A stretch of 38,857 nt of DNA from an uncultured Christensenella sp. Lineage in GTDB: Bacteria > Bacillota > Clostridia > Christensenellales > UBA1242. Positions 34,250-38,857 of the stretch are shown here, one piece after another; position 1 is the stretch's first letter, and every line of letters starts with the position of its first letter. A model generated the notes under the pieces. The model was not told the DNA's origin. It ran no database searches and saw only the letters and a list, made by a program, of their open reading frames with translations. The DNA lies in assembly GCA_905195085.1 (NCBI GenBank), contig CAJJUK010000009.1, positions 1 to 38,857 of the forward strand. The letters run 5' to 3'. The position numbers and the translations under genes are program-made.

Positions 34250-35410
34250 ATGAAAAAACAGTTCAGCGGTTTGGTTTTGTGCGTTTTGGCGTTTGCTATG
34301 TTTTGCACAGGTTTTGTGCATGCTGGCAGTGTTACATATGCAAGCAGTGATATTGACATTTCCAGCAAAAGTGCAATTCTAATGGAGTATGACAGTGGTG
34401 AAATTTTGTATTCAAAAGATGAGACAAAGCATCTGCCTATTGCAAGTATGGTCAAAATGATGACAATTCTCATTGCTTTGGAAGAACTGCAAGAAGGGAA
34501 TGTTGCATTGGATACAAAAATCACAACAACAGAAAATGCGTCCAGTATGGGCGGTTCGCAGGTTTTTCTTGATCCATATGTGGACTACACTTTTGAAGAT
34601 TTGTTGAAGTCGGTCATTATGGCTTCTGCTAATGATGCCAGTGTGGCACTTGCAGAATATTTCAATGGAAATGAAAAGGCGTTCACAAACAGAATGAACA
34701 AAAGAGCAAAAGAACTTGGCATGACTGACACACATTATGTGAATTGCACCGGTCTTCCAGCTCCGGAACAATATTCTTCTGCAAAAGATACAGCAATCGT
34801 TTTGAGAGAAATTTTGAAGCATGACATCTATCACAGATATAGCACAATTTGGATGGACGAACTTACACATCCTTCAGGAAGAAAAACCGAACTTGTCAAC
34901 ACAAACAGATTGATAAGATATTATCAAGGTTGTGATGGTGGAAAAACGGGTTCGACAAATGAAGCTGGCTGTTGTTTGGGAGCGTCTGCTAAGCGTGGGG
35001 ATATGAGATTGATTTCTGTTATTATTGGTGCAGAAAACAGTAAGACAAGATTCAACGAGAGTGCGACATTATTTAACTATGGTTTTGCAAATTTTGAAAG
35101 TCAAAAACTGGTGGACAGTGATGTTGCCATTGCAAATGTTCAGGTTGCCAAAGGCAAACAAGAAAATGTTGATGTTTTTGCTGAAACAAGTTTTGCAGCA
35201 GTAATCAAGAAAGGTGACAAGTCTGGTTATGACACAATTCTTGATGTTAAAACAACAATTTCTGCTCCAACTCATGTTGGGGACAAAGTGGGAGAAGTGA
35301 CAGTGACAAAAGATGGGAATGTAATCAAAAAAATTCCAATTATTGTTAAGGAGGAAATCAAACACTTATCTTGGTTTGAAACTGCCAATAAAATCATTGA
35401 AAAGTGGTAA
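34250..35410 (+). CDS. D-alanyl-D-alanine carboxypeptidase (peptidase S11), second paralogue
   Basis: A 386-aa secreted S11 carboxypeptidase. The signal peptide (residues 1-31) probably ends near TYASS. Active-site motifs are S66-M-V-K69, SAN in MASANDASVALAEY, and KTG in GGKTGSTNEAG. A C-terminal beta-rich PBP5_C domain and a final amphipathic segment (WFETANKIIEKW) complete it. The SMVK and SAN motifs differ from STTK and SGN in the paralogue at 3745, so the two enzymes may serve different stages, for example vegetative wall versus spore cortex. RBS AAAAGGAG is strong; a terminator follows. Confidence 0.9.
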   Translation: MKKQFSGLVLCVLAFAMFCTGFVHAGSVTYASSDIDISSKSAILMEYDSGEILYSKDETKHLPIASMVKMMTILIALEELQEGNVALDTKITTTENASSMGGSQVFLDPYVDYTFEDLLKSVIMASANDASVALAEYFNGNEKAFTNRMNKRAKELGMTDTHYVNCTGLPAPEQYSSAKDTAIVLREILKHDIYHRYSTIWMDELTHPSGRKTELVNTNRLIRYYQGCDGGKTGSTNEAGCCLGASAKRGDMRLISVIIGAENSKTRFNESATLFNYGFANFESQKLVDSDVAIANVQVAKGKQENVDVFAETSFAAVIKKGDKSGYDTILDVKTTISAPTHVGDKVGEVTVTKDGNVIKKIPIIVKEEIKHLSWFETANKIIEKW

Positions 35411-35442
35411 AAAAGAGTGCATAAATTGCACTTTTTTTATTT
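35411..35442 (+). terminator. Rho-independent terminator after the second dacF-like gene
   Basis: Stem AGTGCA (35416-35421) / TGCACT (35427-35432), 5-nt loop, T7 tract. Confidence 0.75.
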
Positions 35443-35449
35443 TTGCATA

Positions 35450-35478
35450 TTGACTTTGCAAATGGTTGGTGATAGAAT
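35450..35478 (+). promoter_or_regulatory. strong promoter of the orphan hypothetical gene
   Basis: TTGACT (35450-35455) and TAGAAT (35473-35478), 17-bp spacer, followed by a TTAGGAG RBS. Confidence 0.65.
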
Positions 35479-35502
35479 ATTATTGTTAGGAGTAAAGAAA
35501 AA

Positions 35503-36117
35503 ATGATTGAAATTAGACCTATTGAGGATGGACGTGTTATTGATTTAGGAAAAGTTGAATTGAGACAATATCATGCAAATTTTGAAGTGTATGATGATGA
35601 AGTTGGAATTGAAACTTTTGAGTTGTTTAACAAAGATACAGGCAGAAAAATTGATGAAAATATCTATATTGGATACAACAGACCAAAAGATGTTTCTGGA
35701 TTTGTTGTTTTGAGAGATCTTCAAGACAATTACAATTTGATGACAGATGATGGACAATATGTTTGCAGTATTTATCCAGAAGAGTCAGAAAAGTTGAGAT
35801 TATTTATTGCTAGAATCGCCAGAAAACCTGAGTTGTTGGACAAAATCCAATGTCACGACTTTTTTGGAAATAAGCAAGTAAAAAAAGAATTGTTTGGCAT
35901 GCATGCCTTTTTAAATAAAAAACGTATCGAAAAATATGAAAAAGAAGGCAGTAAAGATGTTGGTATAGCTCGTCTTATGTATGATCTTGAAGACGCTTCA
36001 ATGAGAAGAACTTATAGAACTCATGAGAGAAAAATTTTCTATAGAGATAGAATAGAAAAAATTGCTCAGCAGAACAACAGTCCATATCAAACAAAAGAAG
36101 AAAATAAAATTAAATAG
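35503..36117 (+). CDS. hypothetical protein, unknown family
   Basis: A 204-aa soluble protein that I do not recognise. The N-terminal 90 residues look like a compact beta-rich domain (alternating strands such as ELRQYHANFEVYDDE and GFVVLRDLQDNYNLMTDDG). The C-terminal half is helical, highly charged, and ends with a basic, asparagine/lysine-rich tail. There is no signal peptide, membrane helix or cysteine motif. It has its own strong promoter, a good RBS (TTAGGAG) and terminators on both sides, so it is expressed independently of the dacF and scpAB genes around it. Confidence 0.72.
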   Translation: MIEIRPIEDGRVIDLGKVELRQYHANFEVYDDEVGIETFELFNKDTGRKIDENIYIGYNRPKDVSGFVVLRDLQDNYNLMTDDGQYVCSIYPEESEKLRLFIARIARKPELLDKIQCHDFFGNKQVKKELFGMHAFLNKKRIEKYEKEGSKDVGIARLMYDLEDASMRRTYRTHERKIFYRDRIEKIAQQNNSPYQTKEENKIK

Positions 36118-36120
36118 TCT

Positions 36121-36146
36121 AAAGAGAAGGTAAACTTCTCTTTTTT
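36121..36146 (+). terminator. Rho-independent terminator after the orphan hypothetical gene
   Basis: Stem AAAGAGAAG (36121-36129) / CTTCTCTTT (36135-36143), 5-nt loop, T-run. Confidence 0.82.
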
Positions 36147-36169
36147 ATTGTCAAACTCTTGTGTTTTAC

Positions 36170-36198
36170 TTGCTATTAGACTCAATATTTAGTATAAT
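36170..36198 (+). promoter_or_regulatory. promoter of scpAB
   Basis: TTGCTA (36170-36175) and a perfect TATAAT (36193-36198), 17-bp spacer, 26 nt before the ATG. Confidence 0.65.
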
Positions 36199-36224
36199 AT
36201 TTAAGTCGAAACATAGGAGATGAT

Positions 36225-37004
36225 ATGGAAGCTTCGGAAGAAAAAGTTGAACAAGTTGAAGAAAGCAAAGATATGCTTTTATCTTCTGACGCTTACAGAT
36301 TTAAGTTGGACAATTTTGAGGGACCTTTGGACCTTCTTCTCCACTTGATTAAGGAAGCAAAACTTGATATTGCAACTGTCAAACTTGCTGACATCACTGA
36401 GCAATATTTGGAATATATGCAGGACATTAAGAATGTTGACATGGACAAGGCGAGTGAGTTTATCACTGTAGCAGCCACTCTAATTGAAATCAAATCTAAG
36501 AGTGTCCTTCCTGTGGAACAAGAACCTGTGCCAGAAGAGGAAGATGATGAGGCGTTGCTTTTGAGAAGATTGCGTGAATATGAACTTTTCAAGGAAACAG
36601 GAAAAGAGTTGAAAGCAATTGAGGATGTCAACAAATTTTATAGGGCTCCTGGTAAGGAAACTGAGAAAGTTAAGGTCATCATGAAAGATATGGTGCTTGA
36701 TCAATTGCTTGATGCTTTTGCAAAGGTTTTGACTCGTGAAGAACTTAAAAAAGCGGTTGAAAATGAACAACCAAAGAAAATTGTTAAGGACAGATTTACT
36801 GTTGCAGAAAAGATTATTTCCATCAGAAATTTTGCAAAGGAACGCAAACGTTTTGAATTTGAAGAATTGTTTGACAACGATATGACTAAGAGTGAATTGA
36901 TCAACACTTTCTTGGCCCTTTTGGAACTTTTGAAGTTGCAAACCATCAAGGTGATTCAAAGCGGAACATTTGGAAATATTGTCATAACTGCAAATGAGGT
37001 GTGA
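36225..37004 (+). CDS. scpA: segregation and condensation protein ScpA
   Basis: A 259-aa kleisin that bridges the heads of the SMC dimer in the condensin complex. The N-terminal signature YRFKLDNFEGPLDLLLHLIKEAKLDI, followed by ITEQYLEYM, is unmistakable. It is followed by LIEIKSKSVLP, an acidic linker, and a C-terminal winged-helix domain (FAKERKRFEFEELF...FLALLELLKL). An additional acidic N-terminus of about 20 residues precedes the core. RBS AGGAGATGAT, own promoter. ScpB follows with a one-base gap. Confidence 0.94.
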   Translation: MEASEEKVEQVEESKDMLLSSDAYRFKLDNFEGPLDLLLHLIKEAKLDIATVKLADITEQYLEYMQDIKNVDMDKASEFITVAATLIEIKSKSVLPVEQEPVPEEEDDEALLLRRLREYELFKETGKELKAIEDVNKFYRAPGKETEKVKVIMKDMVLDQLLDAFAKVLTREELKKAVENEQPKKIVKDRFTVAEKIISIRNFAKERKRFEFEELFDNDMTKSELINTFLALLELLKLQTIKVIQSGTFGNIVITANEV

Positions 37005-37005
37005 T

Positions 37006-37674
37006 ATGATTGTTGAAAACAAGAAAAATCTTAAGGATATTGTTTTGTCAATTCTTTTTGTGGCAGGAGAGGGAATTGAAAAATCTTTCATTGCTGAAAA
37101 ATTGAATTTGACAGAGAAAGAACTTGATAAAGTTGTTGCAGAATTGGAAGAAACATATTCTGGTGACAACGGCATTCATATCATCAAATTTAAAAACAAA
37201 ATTCAACTTTCTTCAAATCCTGCTTATGCAGATTACATCAGTGAAGTTTTGAATCCAATCAGAGAAAAATCGTTGACCAGAGCGGCTCTTGAAACTTTGG
37301 CAATCATTGCTTACAAACAACCAATCACAAAACTTGAAATTGAAGATATAAGGCGTGTTAACTGTGACTATGCTGTCCAGATTTTGGTCGACCAAAACAT
37401 GATTGAGGTTGTTGGAAGAAAAGATGCAGTTGGAAAACCATTGCTCTTTGGAACAACAGAAAATTTCTTGAAGAGATTTAATTTGAGAGACTTGGCAGAC
37501 TTGCCTGATTACGATGGTTTGCTTGAGAGAATCAAAGTAATTGAAGAGGGTGAAGATCAGCCTAAGAGTGACAGCCTTTATAATGAATTTCCTTTGCCAG
37601 ATGAAGAGATTCCAGATTTCTTGAAAAATGAAGAGGGTGTTCAGTCTGTTCAGGGTGATGACAATATTGCATAA
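37006..37674 (+). CDS. scpB: segregation and condensation protein ScpB
   Basis: A 222-aa partner of ScpA with two winged-helix domains (about residues 8-80 and 85-160). The conserved ALETLAIIAYKQPITKLEIEDIRRVN and GRKDAVGKPLLFGTTENFLKRF segments are present. The C-terminus is acidic and probably disordered. The start at 37006 has GAGGTG 4 nt upstream, inside the end of scpA; an in-frame ATG at 36994 lacks an RBS. A terminator closes the operon. Confidence 0.93.
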   Translation: MIVENKKNLKDIVLSILFVAGEGIEKSFIAEKLNLTEKELDKVVAELEETYSGDNGIHIIKFKNKIQLSSNPAYADYISEVLNPIREKSLTRAALETLAIIAYKQPITKLEIEDIRRVNCDYAVQILVDQNMIEVVGRKDAVGKPLLFGTTENFLKRFNLRDLADLPDYDGLLERIKVIEEGEDQPKSDSLYNEFPLPDEEIPDFLKNEEGVQSVQGDDNIA

Positions 37675-37700
37675 AAGAAGGTAAAGAGCCTTCTTTTTTT
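37673..37700 (+). terminator. Rho-independent terminator after scpB
   Basis: Stem AAAAGAAGG (37673-37681) / CCTTCTTTT (37689-37697), 7-nt loop, T-run. Confidence 0.82.
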
Positions 37701-37721
37701 GTCTATATGTTGACTTTTGCG

Positions 37722-37730
37722 CATATATTA
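37722..37730 (+). promoter_or_regulatory. CATANNNTA element before the small membrane ORF
   Basis: CATATATTA ends 4 nt before the ATG at 37735, with an ATAT core at 37705-37708 as a possible -35. The pattern and spacing match the element at 15074-15082. It could be a mother-cell sigma factor promoter; the nearby TTGACT (37710-37715) is wrongly spaced for sigma-A. Confidence 0.35.
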
Positions 37731-37734
37731 TTCC

Positions 37735-37878
37735 ATGGACAAGCAAAAGTCATATGGCGACAATTACAACATGATTAAACCAAAACATAAAATTTCAAAC
37801 AAATTTTTGTTTGGAACATTGTTTTGTTGCATTGTCACTGTCATCGTATGTGCTGTTTGTGTTGGTTGGTTGTTATGA
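37735..37878 (+). CDS. 47-aa single-pass membrane protein coupled to the SpoIVFB-like protease
   Basis: A short ORF of 47 codons: a basic, hydrophilic N-terminus (MDKQKSYGDNY, then KPKHK) and one hydrophobic segment (about residues 24-47, rich in C and V) running to the stop. Its TGA overlaps the ATG of the protease gene (ATGA), a usual sign of translational coupling, and the protease has no RBS of its own. It fills the gap after the scpB terminator. In Bacillus, spoIVFA, which encodes a membrane regulator of SpoIVFB, occupies the corresponding position, so a regulatory partner is plausible. There is no sequence similarity to SpoIVFA that I can see. Confidence 0.6.
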   Translation: MDKQKSYGDNYNMIKPKHKISNKFLFGTLFCCIVTVIVCAVCVGWLL

Positions 37879-38717
37879 AAAAATTTTCTATCCACCCTTT
37901 CAGTTTGATTATTTGGTTGTGGTTATGTTTTGTTTTGGGAATTTTGCCGGCTTTGAGTTATGTTCTTGCCATTGTCATTCATGAATTTGGGCATTTTGTT
38001 ATTGCGAAAAATTTGGGTTATAGGTTGACCAAATTTTCAATTTCACCTTATGGATTTTCATTGTCCTACCACAATCAAAACATTGATTTTAGAGATGAAC
38101 TGAAAATTGCGTTTGCTGGACCATTGGCAAACTTTGTTTCGGCATTTCTAGTTTTGGCGATGTGGTGGCTTTTCCCATCGACATATTTTTTCACTGAGTC
38201 ATTTGTGGTTGTCAGTTTTGTTATTGCTATGTTCAATTTGCTTCCTGCATATCCGTTGGACGGTGGAAGAATTTTTATTGATTGTGCATCACACTTTTTC
38301 AATGTTAAGATTGCACAAAAAATCACAATCGTGTTTAACTTTTTGCTTGCCGTTTTCTTTTTGCTGTTGTTTTTCATTTTTCTTTTTATAAATTTCAATC
38401 CAACGTATATGTTGTTTTCTTGTTTTTTGTTTGTGGGGGTGATAGATTTGAATTTTGTTAGCAAATATGAAAAAGTTAATATCTTTTGCAAACAGACTAA
38501 AAATTTTGTCAAACCTGTCATTTGTTGTGTGTATCCCAATGTTACATTGAGAGAACTAATTCAAAAAATTCAAACCACAAAAACAAATGTTTTTTATTTG
38601 ATTTTAGATAACGGAAAAATTGTGAATTTAAGCGAAAAAATGGTCGTTAATTTATCAAAAAAATATTCATATGAAGCAAAAATTAGTGATTTATTAAAAA
38701 AAATTGAAAAAAATTAA
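37875..38717 (+). CDS. SpoIVFB-like site-2 (M50) intramembrane protease
   Basis: A 280-aa membrane metalloprotease. The zinc site is H36-E37-FG-H40 in the second hydrophobic segment, and the third ligand is in YPLDGGR (about residues 135-141). Five to six hydrophobic segments are seen up to about residue 200. A C-terminal domain of about 80 residues (LRELIQKIQTTKTNVFYLILDNGKIVNLSEK) resembles a single CBS-like domain, as in SpoIVFB, which cleaves pro-sigma-K in the mother cell. Translation must depend on the upstream 47-aa ORF because no RBS precedes the overlapping ATG. No sigK gene lies in the window, so the substrate is inferred. The last 140 bp after the stop are very AT-rich and hold nothing I can identify. 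Confidence 0.82.
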   Translation: MKKFSIHPFSLIIWLWLCFVLGILPALSYVLAIVIHEFGHFVIAKNLGYRLTKFSISPYGFSLSYHNQNIDFRDELKIAFAGPLANFVSAFLVLAMWWLFPSTYFFTESFVVVSFVIAMFNLLPAYPLDGGRIFIDCASHFFNVKIAQKITIVFNFLLAVFFLLLFFIFLFINFNPTYMLFSCFLFVGVIDLNFVSKYEKVNIFCKQTKNFVKPVICCVYPNVTLRELIQKIQTTKTNVFYLILDNGKIVNLSEKMVVNLSKKYSYEAKISDLLKKIEKN

Positions 38718-38857
38718 GGAAAAATTGTCATTTATCTTTTTTATTTGATTTTTACAGAAGTTTTTTTGTGCGATATTTTGGGCATCTTTGCATTTATTGT
38801 CTATATTTGTAGTTTATTATCACTAGAAAATTAAAAAAATATATAAAAAATTAATTT

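Noticed and set aside
38718..38857. Possible promoter or replication feature in the very AT-rich right end
   Set aside because: No correctly spaced -35/-10 pair, DnaA-box cluster or repeat could be supported.
1..38857. CRISPR arrays, insertion sequences, prophage or rRNA genes
   Set aside because: No regularly spaced repeats, transposase, integrase, structural phage gene or rRNA sequence was found on reading both strands.

Overview
This is an AT-rich (about two thirds A+T by eye), gene-dense chromosomal segment with strong AGGAGG-type ribosome binding sites on most genes and TGA used as a stop. Gene order and content point to a Firmicutes/Clostridia-like bacterium that sporulates or descends from one that did: DUF2953-ytfJ(gerW), two dacF-like carboxypeptidases, a YlxY/PdaB-type deacetylase, spoIIM, a spoIVFB-like protease, and the runs ftsK-rimO-pgsA-cinA-recA, miaB-mutS-mutL-miaA-ynbB and scpA-scpB. 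Nothing in the window fixes the species. I see no phage genes, transposase, CRISPR array, rRNA or plasmid functions. All genes are on the + strand except one class A penicillin-binding protein.

Layout. 1-2652: two tandem MGDG-synthase-type glycosyltransferases whose first 63 bp are almost identical. 2724-6863: a spore/envelope/ribosome group (DUF2953, YtfJ, DacF, RluB-type pseudouridine synthase, BaiN/HI0933-type flavoprotein). 6924-9546: PlsC, a four-repeat S1 protein, an S51 peptidase and tRNA-Thr(CGU). 9570-12304: a short accessory-looking stretch (ChbG/YdjC deacetylase, short-chain dehydrogenase, an unrecognised 272-aa protein, a stand-alone NIF3/CutA-like domain). 12359-15815: a P2-type Ca2+ ATPase and a deacetylase with an altered active site. 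16038-23290: ftsK, rimO, pgsA, a degenerate cinA, recA and a small membrane protein. 23304-25547 (minus): PBP1A. 25627-33475: RNA modification, mismatch repair and a PLP enzyme. 33548-38717: SpoIIM, DacF2, an orphan hypothetical, ScpA/ScpB, a 47-aa membrane protein coupled to a SpoIVFB-like protease.

How it fits together. Envelope synthesis (glycolipids, PlsC, PgsA, PBP1A, DacF) and chromosome maintenance (FtsK, RecA, MutS/L, ScpA/B) dominate, with translation quality control (RimO, MiaA, MiaB, RluB, S1) between them.

The most notable points are: (i) a 47-aa single-pass membrane ORF coupled to the SpoIVFB-like protease, in the position of a protease regulator; (ii) the near-identical 5' ends of the two glycosyltransferase genes, with a G9 tract near the end of the first that would switch its tail; (iii) a TRAM-less MiaB joined to mutS through an A_AAA_AAA heptamer at its stop codon; (iv) a CinA homologue that appears to have lost its catalytic motifs; (v) two genes whose -10 box lies 6 nt from the ATG, suggesting leaderless mRNAs; (vi) a 12-bp hairpin plus T-tract that contains the rluB ribosome binding site; (vii) a 272-aa unknown protein with faint ADP-ribosyltransferase-like features. 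No gap without a gene reaches 300 bp.
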